A stretch of DNA of 64,000 bases from Pomacea canaliculata (lineage: Eukaryota > Mollusca > Gastropoda > Architaenioglossa > Ampullariidae), in NCBI RefSeq assembly GCF_003073045.1, contig NC_037593.1, forward strand, positions 12,656,735 to 12,720,734, written 5' to 3'. The position numbers were made by a program, and so were the translations under genes. Shown here in pieces: positions 13,038 to 24,086 of this stretch (the first letter of the stretch is position 1; every line of letters starts with the position of its first letter). A model generated the notes under the pieces. The model did no database searches. It had not been told where the DNA came from and saw nothing but the letters and a program-made list of their open reading frames with translations.

Positions 13038-13045
13038 TATAAAAG
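13038..13045 (+). promoter_or_regulatory. TATA box of serine protease A
   Basis: TATAAAAG lies 59 bases upstream of the ATG. The proximal region (about 12970-13090) shares blocks with that of protease B, including GTCGTCGTAAACCT, the TATA surroundings and TTTGGTGAAAGTCGAGGATAAGAA just before the ATG, so the promoter was duplicated with the gene. Only parts of that last block are quoted to the allowed length: GTGAAAGTCGAGGATAAGAA. Confidence 0.7.
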
Positions 13046-13096
13046 GTCTTCGAGGTGTTCGCTCAGAACGTTTGGTGAAAGTCGAGGATAAGAAAG

Positions 13097-16000
13097 ATGA
13101 AACTTCTTCTGCTCATCGGCGCTGTCCTCGGTAAGGAAAATGTTATTTAGTTTTTGCATCACCGTATCGAGGGGCTTTTCTTTTTTTTATGATGATATCA
13201 TACACGAGTAATGATCATTAAATCAAATTCATTGGTGTCCTGCACATTCTTTCAACGCCAACAAAACAATCACTATTCAGTTATCAAGAACGTGTTAAAT
13301 TAGTTTTTGACTTGATGAAACATCTTTCTTAAAATAGTAAATCTCCGTCTACGTTCAAAATGCATTTGAAACTTGCCCCAACCACACATTTTTGAAATTA
13401 CAAGTGGAAGGATGAATACAGAAGGGTGAAGTAAAAAAATTAAATATATAAAAGCCATCAAAATGCACAGAAGTATCAAAACCGAATTCCATCCCTCGCA
13501 GGGTGAATAAAAATTGTAAAATTCTTGGTTGTAGCCTAAACAATGTCTTTTATCAAACATTTCAATAAACTGAATAATATCTGAACTTAAACAACTTTTA
13601 AAAATATTTCTTTTCACTCCCTTAATCAACATAGCAAAGAAAAGGGGATCAGCATCAGCTATTGAGGCTGAGCATCTACCTGATGCAGTTATGCACAGCA
13701 AGAGGTCAAGCCTGGTCTTGACTTCATGTTGATTTACCAAAAGTTAACAGAAGTTTCATCAGATGTCTGTCTAGTCAAGTAGGGTAGCAAGGAGAGAGAA
13801 TATCAGTCAGTGACACACCTGCTCACTGACGAGTTCCCGGCGATGTCTACTAACAGTCGGGTGGAGGTCTCGACATGAAGTCACACAGAAAAGCGAGGGT
13901 CCCGCTAGATCGACAGGATTCTTCTGATGAATCAGAGATCGACGGTGCATTCTGAGGGTCACCTGTAGGAAGAGGTCAACACAGTTCAAAGTTTAATAGA
14001 GAGAGTGGGGCTAAGAATTGAGAAATGTAGCATCTTCTAGTATGTGAACGTTGCACATTTTAAACGAAGGTGTCAGCACATGGACATCAAAGAAGTCTTG
14101 CTAAATTTTTGCCATTGCCTTTCTCTCGAACTCAACACCGCCCATGCCTCGTGACACATTTTCTTTTCTTTTTGCAGCCGTTATTGATAACTGTGACGCA
14201 GCGAGCCCATGGATCGTGAACGGTGAGACTGCGACTTACGGTGAGCATCCGTACATCTGCTCGCTGCAGGTTCGCTTCCTCATCTCGTACTCCCACAGCT
14301 GCGGCGCTGTCGTGTACAACAACAAAAACATCATCACAGCTGCTCACTGCGTCGACTCCTCTGGGTACGTTTTCCTTGATGTATAAATCACCTTTTTTGA
14401 CAACTATTGTTGTTAGAATACTGTTTACAGATCACCTGACAACGCTAAGTGCATCTGCCGACCAGATAACAGAGCAGGGATGTCTGGGTAGATATATGTA
14501 TATAATAATAATAATTATAGATATCGAAAGAAAATAAAAACATGCTTCTTTGTTTTATGTTATAGCGCTGGGTGATTTATTATATACGTGGTTCAGTAAA
14601 TATTTGGTCCTTCTCACGATTATTTTTTCTTCTTGTCTGCTTCTCTGTATATCGGCTCGTCCTCTTGTTCACTGTATGTAGAATTCACAATGAAGTACTA
14701 TAAAGATACGGACATTTACAAATTTTGTTCTACAGATCTCGTCGTGTCCAGTGTGGCCTGCACCGCCTCAACAACGCCGACGACTACCAGGTGACAGTTA
14801 CCGTCAACAGATGCAAAGTGGTAAGTAACACGCTGTAGAAGGGCGAATATCCAAAAACATCAATGTTTACCCAAATCCAAAGAGTTTAAAAAAATTCCTA
14901 AAAGAATACGATTATAACTGAGCTACATGCTTGAAGCGGAAATCGACTCAGTGAGACTCACTTGAGTTTGTATGAAAAACTGAAACAGAAAAAAATTATC
15001 AAAGAAACCTTCACGGAAACCAAAGTTATCACCTTTTCATTTACTTATTGTTCCCCATCGTCTGCAAGCAAAATCTAATAAAGTAATGCTTATTTGTGCC
15101 AACAAACATGATATCAGAACTTAACAGTTTTTTTAAAATATGAAAACCTCACTTATTGTGTTTATTTGAGTACTAAGCGGCTCCGAAGAACGTCAGACAT
15201 TTTGACTACCTTGATAATTGACCATTCTGTCATTCCAGCACGAGAACTGGAACTCCAACGGTGATGGCTACCCCAACGATATCGCCATCTGCGAACTGGC
15301 AACACCACTCACATTCAATGACTACGTCTCCCCCATCGAGATCGACGATGGCTCAGCCTCGTGGGCCGGTCAGGACTGCACATTGTCGGGCTGGGGCAGG
15401 ACTGTAGGTCGGTATAATATTCTCTTTTATATGACCTCACTGGTTTCTGTTCACACTCCTTAACTGGCTTTTAGCCTGTGCCGATAATTTATAGGATGGT
15501 GAATAGTCAGAAATAAAGCACGACAGCAGGTGAGGGTCAAGCAGTGATGTGTAAAACTGATGTTGCGGGTCCTTATGTGACAGGTGGAGGAAGCTTGCCC
15601 AACTACTTGCAGAAGGTTAACATAACGAAGATCACCAACAACAGATGCTCTCAACTCTGGCAGTCGGTCACCGGCGCCTCCATCTTTGACTCACACATCT
15701 GCTTCTTCGATGAGGTTGGCCAGGACAAGAGCGCCTGCAATGTAAGCGTCTTCTTGCGGTCCCAAACTCCGGCTCAAAAAGCAATCATAAACAAAAATAA
15801 CTAAATAACGACAATAATTTCTGACTGCTATATTATTTTTGTTGATTCTAAAAGACTCTATTTTTTAAATGTTAGGAAGTATCAATATTTTTCATTTCTT
15901 CATAATTTCTATGACCTCATGTTCTGCTCTTCCTTTTGGCATGGCGTTCAATTCCTTGGGGCTAGCTTTTTTTTGATTGGGTGCTTTGTGCAATAGGTAA

Positions 16001-16184
16001 CCTCTGGTTATTCTCTCTTTGCCAGGGAGACAGCGGCGGTCCGGTGAGATGCAGCAGAAACGGAAAGAAAGTGCTGACTGGGCTTACCTCTTGGGGCATC
16101 AGCACGTGTAGTGGAGCCTACCCGAGTGTCTACACCCGAGTATCCAAGTATTCCAGTTGGCTTGCGGCCAACGCCTACCCATAA
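13097..16184 (+). CDS. Serine protease A, chymotrypsin-like S1 family, secreted zymogen
   Basis: Six exons, 13097-13130, 14178-14364, 14736-14820, 15239-15407, 15584-15741 and 16026-16184, give a 263-residue S1 (trypsin-fold) endopeptidase. MKLLLLIGAVLA is the signal peptide. The mature chain starts at I24 (IVNG), preceded by SPW with no Arg/Lys, so the usual tryptic activation site is absent. The triad is H68 (TAAHC), D116 (NDIA) and S214 (GDSGGP). The pocket residue equivalent to 189 is Ser (KSACNGDSGG), and the wall residue equivalent to 216 is Gly (SWGIST), so chymotrypsin-like cleavage after large hydrophobic residues is expected. The Cys42-58, 136-201, 168-182 and 191-220 disulfide partners are all present. 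All splice sites are GT-AG with consistent phases. It is closest to protease B, with which it shares promoter and exon layout. A digestive or extracellular role is inferred, not shown. Confidence 0.93.
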
Positions 16185-16371
16185 ACTCCTAAAACTGAGC
16201 AGAGAGGCGTTTCTTCGACCTACAACTTCCGGTTTCAGCTTTCAGTATCAGCACTGATTTTTCAGGAGATGATGATGTCTACCCTTAACTTACAGAAATC
16301 AGACGTAGTGTCTTTTCCTTTACCGCTGCCTGTTGTTTTTTGTTTGGTTTACTCCATGTTTTCAACGTCGG

Positions 16372-16377
16372 AATAAA
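16372..16377 (+). terminator. Polyadenylation signal AATAAA, protease A
   Basis: It lies 188 bases after the stop codon and is the first canonical hexamer downstream. Confidence 0.6.
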
Positions 16378-17290
16378 ATCCTTTCACGGCATCGGGATGT
16401 ATATCTGATAAATGGAAGGAAAGATTGAGTTTAAGTGCATTTATCTACATGTTTGGGTGTTGTGTTGTGTTTATATATATATAATGTGTGCGTTGTGTTG
16501 TGTGCAAGTATAGATATTAAATAAGTGTAACTTTATTTCTTTATGTGACTTGCTATCAGGGAAGTAAATTTCAATGTTGTGTAGTTGCTGCATTATAATA
16601 CATTTCCCTTAGTGTTCGACTAGATAAAACAAGATTTGTTTCCTTTCAAAAATTGAACAATGTAAAACATTAAATGCCTTCTAAAACATTCGTCTAAACA
16701 ATTTACAGGCAACCGTTCGAAAAACAGTCGGTTTAACGTTTTCACATCTCGGGATATATTCACATATCATGTTTGCTTCAATACGAACTTTTATTCGTCT
16801 GCCGCTCCTAACCACAAACTAATTCTCTTGTGCTTCACACTTATATCAACATAACAATGGCAGTCCTGGACAAAAAGTTTGGCTTTAAGTACACTCAAGG
16901 ATGAGGCCCGCGCAATAAACATTTTATCTGAAGCACGTGATAAAAGTAAACTATACCCTTTCATTAAAGCAAACTTTCAAATTTTAATTTGTGGCAGGGG
17001 GTAAGGAGAACTTATCATCTAAGATGATGAAGCAGCAAGTAATCTTTATTTCCAATATAGCAGTGAGCTGTGTGCCCTTTGACCCGCAGCAACAAAGGTA
17101 CACACTTCTTACAATGGCTGGGTAAATATTGTAAGTGTAGTACTCAAGTATTCCATCTGCCGATGAAAGGAACCGAAACGATTGTTCAGGCGAGAGTGAT
17201 CAACACATAAACACATAAATTCTGTCTCCAGCGGTCGTCGTAAACCTGTTAGGACTGGAGACCTCATGTACCTGAAGGGAGGGGTGTGGG

Positions 17291-17298
17291 TATAAAAA
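17291..17298 (+). promoter_or_regulatory. TATA box of serine protease B
   Basis: TATAAAAA lies 56 bases before the first ATG, in a block matching the protease A promoter (GTCGTCGTAAACCT upstream, GTGAAAGTCGAGGATAAGAA downstream). Confidence 0.65.
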
Positions 17299-17346
17299 AA
17301 CCTGAGAGGTGTGAATTTAAACGTTTGGTGAAAGTCGAGGATAAGA

Positions 17347-18309
17347 ATGATGAAACTTCTTCTCCTCGTCGGCGCTGTCGTCGGTAAGAGGATTTTTATT
17401 TCGTTTTTCCATCATCGTGAAGTCTGGTTGTAAAGGTTGTGTTTACCGGCCAGTTGTACAGGTTGTGGGTGTGCTAGCCAGGTGTGAAGGTTGGGCAGGC
17501 TGGCCAGTTGTAACGGTTGAGTGCTCTGTCGCGCAATGGATAACTCTTTTGAACAGCAGTCGACCACACCCGATTACAACACTCACTGCATGTCCATTCA
17601 ACAAATCAGTAATATATATATATGAACAAAAGAATGTAATTTAACGGGAAGATGCAATAAAACAGTACATAGATACAGAAGTAGTTTTTTCTTTCTTATT
17701 TCTTTAGTTCTTTCTTTTTTCATTTTGTCCTTTAATTTTTCGTTTTTTCTTGAGTGGTTACTTGTTTTTGACGACTTTATTAGATTCTGATGTGCTTAAC
17801 CTTTCTTTCCCAGGCTGGGTAGAGGGAGAGTGTTGAATATACAAATATTCTCGATCACAGGGACAGGGTGTTTATTGACATATGTGAAAGAACCTGTATC
17901 GCTATGTACGGTAGTTTGTGCACACATGCGAATGTGAGCAGATTGTTATGTTCGGGCACACGCAGTCACTGGCTATCAACTAAAATAAAATGCCTCACGA
18001 TGTGTGGTTTTTGGTTTTACGACTAACCTCTTCTTAACCTTTCTCAGTGATCGTATCCAGAAATGTTTCACATTTTGAATTTATTTTGACAGAAAAGTCA
18101 CACTTTTATAACCCTTTGTCACTTTCGTTTGAGAGGATAAATGTCTTTAAATAAAAATTTAAAGTTAGAGTGCGAGAGGACAGGCAGTCAGGCAGTCAGG
18201 CCAGCTGGCAGGCAGGCAGTAAGGCAGGCAGGCAGACAAACAAACAAAAATAGACTGTCCCGACACTTCTTTCCGAAATTAATGCTCTGAAAGTTTCTCT
18301 TCGCAAAAA

Positions 18310-18352
<43 letters not shown>

Positions 18353-20158
18353 CACATTTTGAACTAAGGAGTCAGTGTATAGTCCGAAATCATAATTTTA
18401 TGGGCCTCGGTTGTATTTATCTGAGCAGACCGATTGATTTATTATTAAAGCAGTCCAACAACCCCTTTGTGCGAAAAATCTCGCTCTTCTAACAAAACTT
18501 TGCACGCGCCGTGGACTTTTTGTTTCTTGAAGCTGTAGCTGACCTCGGTGATGCGGCCAGCATGCGCATCGCGCGCGACGTAAAGACGACGTTGAGTGAA
18601 CACCCGTACGTCTGCTCGCTGCAGCTTGGTTTCATCACCACGTACTCGCACACCTGCGGCGCCGTCGTGTACAACAACAAAACCATCATCACAGCTGCTC
18701 ACTGCGTCGATAGCCCTGGGTAAGTTCTTAAAAACGTTTGAAAATCACAGGTTTCCATGTATGTTTGCTGTTAGAATAATATTTATAAATTATTTGAAAG
18801 TAAATCCACCCTTGCCTACCCACAACTGTCCAGTAGAAATGGATGCTTGATTGATAAAGGGAGGTAGGGGCTACATGAAAAAAGGACTGGGTTCTGTCTT
18901 TTACACTCGCTAGACACGGAGACTTACTAGTTCATGGCAACTAGTTTATGGAGTATTGAAGTTTACTTGTTGTATAAACTATCTCCTCTTCATGTTTCTA
19001 TTTTATTATTCTAGAAATGTGCTTTTAAATTATGGGTTTTTTTTATAGAATTCTTAGTCATGCTTTTTGTGTGTGGTATGATCATAAGATGTTAATCATA
19101 TGGAGTGTAAAGAGGTGAATACGGTTGATACAGATACGCATACGGAGTTTAGTCAGCCCCTCTCACAGAACGTGAAAAATGGGATATAGATTGATATAAA
19201 TATAGAAACATTTCCCCCAAAAAACAAACAAAAAAAACAAAAAAACAAACAAACAAACAAACAAACAAAAAAGCCAAAAAAAAAAAAACCAAACAAACAA
19301 AACAAACAAAACAAACAAAAAACCCAAACGAAAGCGAAAACAATGTATGCCGAAATAAAAGCAAGAGAATATAATTTAAAAAGCATTGCTAGAGTTTACG
19401 ATAAACGTGATTCAATCAACATTCTATTCTCCTCATGAGAACTTGTACACTTGGTAGATAGAAAGCACGTGGTTACACACGATATCTGTATTCACTCAAA
19501 AGCATGGCACTGCAAACCTCCGGCCATTAACAAATTTTGTTCTGCAGAACTCGTCGTGTTCAGTGTGGTCTGCACCGCATCAACGACCAGAACGACTTCC
19601 AGGCCACAGTTGCCATCAACAGGTGCAAAGTGGTAAGTAACGCAGACCCCAGGGTGGGCAAAAAAAAAAAAAAGTGATCAAAATTTTTAACTTCTCCTTC
19701 AGCTTAAAGGACAATATCGGAGCTAAGGTGTTCTAAGCACTTCTAAATAATGTCAGGTGTTTTGACGGTCTTCATTGTCCTGTCATTCCAGCACGAGCAC
19801 TCGAACCCAGACGGAGCCGGCTACCCGAACGACCTCGCCGTTTGCGAACTGGCCACGCCGCTCACCTTCAACGATTACGTCTCCGCCATCGACATCGACA
19901 TCGACACAGCCTCGTCGGCCCGTCAGGACTGCAAACTGTCGGGCTGGGGCAAGAACGTAGGTCAGTGTTCTTTATCTATTATCAACGTCACTATTACATT
20001 TACTTTTTGATTTTTTCCGTTTATGGACACTAGTTACTAGCAGTGCTTGATCATTCTGATTCTAAAACATGGACAATGCTTTGGCTTCATCACACGAACA
20101 TCAGGCAAAACATTCTCTAGATCACGTTAGTGGAGTAATCATTTACAAACCTGATTCT

Positions 20159-20193
<35 letters not shown>

Positions 20194-21435
20194 CATCAAG
20201 ACAAATAAAAACACAATCCAAAAGTCAAAAGAAAAATCAAAGAGAAACAAAAGCTCAACAAAAATAAAGAAAATAAACAATAATTTAGCGAAACACATAA
20301 ATTAATATCAGATGAACATAATCTGTGACTTTTGTACCATTTTATTAATGATAATAAGACATCAGTGTGTAAATTCAAAATCACAAATTTACAAACGTTT
20401 CTCAGAAATAAAAAGCAAAACCTCCCAACTTAACATACAAACAAGTTTTACAAACAAGCCCGCAAAACCAAACAAACTCAACAAACCTTCATAAAAACAA
20501 AACAAAAATTACATTAGCTGAAGACAACGAATTTAATGGACAAATCTGACTCTATCACGAACTTGTATTACTGAACTGCTGGCAGACGATATTTTTCCAG
20601 TTAACTACTAAAACGAGGCATGATACTACAAAGCTTCCGGTTTAGTCATATTCATTGTTACGGCTCGCCGAGACTAACAGCGGAGAACTTCGCAAGAGAC
20701 TAAGCGTTGGTCTTGGCAGACAGACAGCAGTCTACCTATACACGTCCATGATTCTATGAAATGTATGTGCCAATAATTTCCCCTTTAGCGCGAAGCAAGA
20801 AATGAAACACGAAAGCAGGTGAGGATCAAGCAAAGCGTCTGTTGTGTAAAACCGATATTGTGGGTCCTTGTGTGACAGATGTGGGAAGCCTGCCCCACCA
20901 CCTGCAGACGGTCAGCATGACGGAGATCACCAACAGCAGATGCTGGACGCTCTGGCAGTCGGTTCGTGGCGCCGCCATCTACGACACAAACATCTGCTTC
21001 TTCGATGAGCCAGGCCAGGAGAAGCAAGCCTGCAGGGTAAGGTCTTCACGTGGATCCAAAATTATTTTTCTACAGCAGCCATCCATTCAGAAACCTCCAA
21101 ACCATCCTTCATGGTTGACTGTATCAATAATTTATTTTAATGTTTGCTAATTAAAAAAAAAATTGTTAGAGGGTGGAAATCTGCTTGTGGATGCATGATA
21201 TAAAGTCGTTTTCTTACATAAATGGTGTCTGGAATATCGCCGTTTGTTTGTTTCTGACCTCGTGATTTGTTGCCAGGGAGACAGCGGCGGTCCAGTGCGG
21301 TGTAGCAGAGATGGACGGAATGTACTGACTGGTATTACCTCATGGGGTATCAGTACGTGCTCTGACGACTACCCCAGTGTCTACACACGGGTGTCCAAGT
21401 ATGCCGACTGGCTCCAGACCAACGCCTATGCCTAA
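17347..21435 (+). CDS. Serine protease B, divergent chymotrypsin-like paralog
   Basis: Six exons, 17347-17383, 18539-18719, 19548-19632, 19792-19960, 20879-21036 and 21277-21435, give 262 residues with every frame open. Two in-frame ATGs open the signal peptide (MMKLLLLVGAVVA); the second matches the start of protease A. The triad is intact: H67, D115 (NDLA) and S213 (GDSGGP). Three features set it apart. The activation junction reads SMR then IARDVKTTLSEHPY, so a basic residue precedes Ile but the IVGG/IVNG motif has become IARD. The position equivalent to 189 is Gln (KQACRGDSGG). The segment after NDYVS is IDIDIDTASSARQDC, with an ID repeat and loss of the Trp found in the other copies. The introns carry much simple-repeat DNA. 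It may be an active enzyme with altered specificity or a decaying or regulatory paralog; the open frames argue against an old pseudogene. Confidence 0.88.
17521..17580 (+). repeat. tRNA-Arg-like fragment (SINE head or tRNA pseudogene) in intron 1 of protease B
   Basis: TGCTCTGTCGCGCAATGGAT followed by AACTC closely resembles the 5' half of an arginine tRNA (GGCTCTGTGGCGCAATGGATAGCGC in animals), including the A box. The 3' half cannot be folded into a cloverleaf and no B box of good quality follows, so this is a fragment, not a tRNA gene. Confidence 0.4.
18306..18352 (+). repeat. (AAAT)n microsatellite
   Basis: About eleven uninterrupted AAAT units lie in intron 1 of protease B. They follow a CAGT/CAGG-rich stretch at about 18180-18240. 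Confidence 0.9.
19205..19325 (+). repeat. (CAAA)n-rich low-complexity tract
   Basis: A run of CAAA, CAAAA and poly-A units lies in intron 2 of protease B. It is the source of a Phe/Cys-rich open frame on the - strand that is not a gene. Confidence 0.85.
20161..20190 (+). repeat. Poly(A) run in an A-rich tract
   Basis: A run of 30 A residues opens an A-rich, Lys-coding stretch of about 120 bases in intron 4 of protease B. It could be the tail of a lost retroposon, but no element was recognised in front of it. Confidence 0.8.
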
Positions 21436-21585
21436 GTTTTAAAAATGGTGTCAGTAGCGAATGTTCCATCAGAGACAGAAGGTTCCAGCTTTTAGTGTAA
21501 GCTGTTGACCACCCTTAGCCTTCAGTAATAACATGTACTTTCGTGATCTGTACCACTGGCTACTTTTTTCATGTTTTAACATGAG

Positions 21586-21591
21586 AATAAA
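21586..21591 (+). terminator. Polyadenylation signal AATAAA, protease B
   Basis: It lies 151 bases after the stop codon, in ATGAGAATAAACAC. It is placed much like the signals of proteases A, C and E. Confidence 0.6.
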
Positions 21592-22395
21592 CACTTTTTA
21601 CAACCTCACGACCTATTCTATGATCAAAAGGAGAGAATGAGTATCGGCGCATTTATCCCTCTATGTATGCTTGTGCATGTTGTGCTGTGTTGTACACACG
21701 TGTACATATTAATTACGTGTATTTGTATTGATGTACGAACTGTTCTGTCTGGATGTAACAAATAATTTCTGTGGATTCTATATCAAGGATTGTATTGTAA
21801 CACCCAATAAAATAATACTCGTTAGATACCTGCAGGATCTGTGTAATAAAAATAGAAATTATTTTCAGACTCTGCCCAATGCTTTCACCTAGAAATTATT
21901 CTGTATCAATTAAGAGGATTAAAGCTGACGAAAGAATAATAATTAAACAAGTTATTATCATTTTGAGCACTAAGCGAACAGAATACTTTCAAACATAGTT
22001 TAATGGTGTTGATTAATTATTCATTCAGTCACCCAGCCAGTCAGCCAGCCATGACGGTCAGATTATGTCAGATCCATGACGGTCAGATTATGTTGATCTA
22101 CCTTTCTATCAGCTAGTTTCTATCAGCTGACCACAACAGGGTACACAAAACCCCAGAGAGCTATGGTCGCTTGACGAGCTTAAAAAAACCAAAGTCAAGA
22201 AGAAACACAAGATAGTAAAAAGAAAATGAATAAAAGAAATGCTTATGCTCTGAGTGTAACCAAAGCATACAATCTTACCGGTTTATGCCTAGAATATGGC
22301 TAAACTTTAATTTAAAAATGTGGTCGCATTTTTTCATTTTCACCTAGTCGCTTGTTACCCCCTCCAGCACTCACATAACATACTGACATGCCTTC

Positions 22396-22458
<63 letters not shown>

Positions 22459-24020
22459 AAGGTTTACATAGAGAACTTTCCCACACAGAGGCGAGCTCTT
22501 GGCTTTTGGTTTTCATCTACAGCTTTCTACTGTCCAGTCGACGGCCCGCCTCCTCTGTCTACTGCTATAACGGTTTCTTTAAAAATCCACAAACTCACCA
22601 AGCTAACAACTTTTTTCTCCTTAGGAAAAAAAACTAAGAAGGAAAACACTTTTGAAATAAAACAAGTTGCCAGCAGCGATAACAATCGTAAATATGTAAT
22701 TATTATCGCCGTCGATGTTACTATACAGGTCGTAAGAATCACCTATGACGATGAACCTGCCGTGAAAGATATTTAAATTTTTGTCCTATAAGTGCTCATT
22801 TTACCTACCGAGAGCAAAGAAACGTACATATTTAAACAGATAATCCTAAGTTTGTAAAAAAGAGATTACCACTTACGAATATCATTACTCTTTTAAACAC
22901 CTGTTGTACAAGACGGAAAGAACAAAAGCAACAAACAAAAAATATATGTGTACGGTATATTTAAGGCGTTTAAATTAAAGAACCCCCCCCCAGCCTCCAA
23001 CCAGCCACACATGGTAGATGTGTGTGTGTGTAGATGTGTGTGTGTGTGTGTGTGTGTGGGCGGTGTAGGGGATAATTTTTACCCTCCACACGTCCAAGCT
23101 TTACAGTGTGTATCAGACAGCTGTTCCCTTTTGTCCCTCTCTCCAGTCATAAAGTAGTAATCAATCCTTTAAATGCAAGCCCAGGTGGAAAATTATATAT
23201 TTTATATATGCGGCTGCATTCTTCAAATATGTGGCTTAAGTTCATCGTATGACAAATTCCCCAAATTAGAGTGAAAATCTCTACTTTGTTTATGACTAAT
23301 GAATCGCCGTTCCTGTGTGGGTCGAGGGAAGAAGTCACGACTTCTGTTTTCGTAACGACACAAAGTAAATATTGCTTAGGCAATGCTTACGTAGCATATG
23401 TCTAAGTCCTCATTTGCAATTTAGGATAATTCATGCTTTCATTTCTAAACAAAAACAAAAGGTCCGTTTCATTTTGCAATAAACTAATGTCAACACTGTT
23501 TTGTTAATTAGCCAGTAACTTTGTGCTTAATTTAATGTTTGATTAAGCATAGTGTCTCTGGGTTTGCTTTACCTAAGGTCAGTACCAGTATTGTTCTCAA
23601 AGACTCCTGTAACCAAAGCTGTAGACTTCTTAGCAGCCAATGTGCAGTTCAAAGAGGTAACCTTGAGTCACATAACAGAATAAAAAAAAAAACAAAAAAA
23701 ACAAGCATCATTCATGGATATGTTGAATACTCGAAAAATGACACTTAAACGGTACAAATAACAGTTTTTATATTTTGTGTAATTTATCAGGTGAGTATTA
23801 GAGTGGTTCCATTGTTAAAGCTTCTAAAATATATTCATAACGGCTTATAAGGGGAAGGGGAACAGAAACATAGGTAACTTGTAAATTAACAAGAATGCCC
23901 AGAGAGCTGTTGAATAGGAAAGAATGACCCTAGGTACATCTAGAAAAACGCCTTTACAATCGAAACACGACATGTGTTTGTAATACAAGTGCCCGCTGGT
24001 CGTGCAGATTACACAGTCGT
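21592..24020. other. Spacer between proteases B and C
   Basis: This holds an (AAT)n tract (22396-22456), a GT-rich tract near 23018-23058, a short direct repeat of ATGACGGTCAGATTATGT at about 22050-22092, and otherwise AT-rich DNA. No gene was recognised. Confidence 0.5.
22396..22456 (+). repeat. (AAT)n microsatellite
   Basis: About 20 perfect AAT units, read as poly-Ile in one frame. Confidence 0.95.
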
Positions 24021-24086
24021 CGGGTATAAATACCCCGATGTATCCATAGCCAAAGTAGCAACCTCACAGGCTCGGTCGCCACCAAA
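23950..24086 (+). promoter_or_regulatory. Proximal promoter of serine protease C with TATA box at 24025-24032
   Basis: TATAAATA lies 62 bases before the ATG. The stretch from ACATGTGTTTGTAATACAAG through CTGGTCGTGCAGATTACACA and the TATA region to CCACCAAAATG is nearly identical in front of protease D (30988-31105) and recognisable in front of E (about 37120-37236), where the non-coding DNA further upstream differs. It is therefore a conserved promoter module. Confidence 0.65.

Noticed and set aside
19149-19386. Phe/Cys-rich - strand frames that look like membrane segments
   Set aside because: They are the reverse of a (CAAA)n low-complexity tract in an intron.
22040-22100. Direct repeat ATGACGGTCAGATTATGT, considered as the start of a CRISPR-like or satellite array
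   Set aside because: There are only two copies with a short spacer in a eukaryotic genome; it is a small local duplication.
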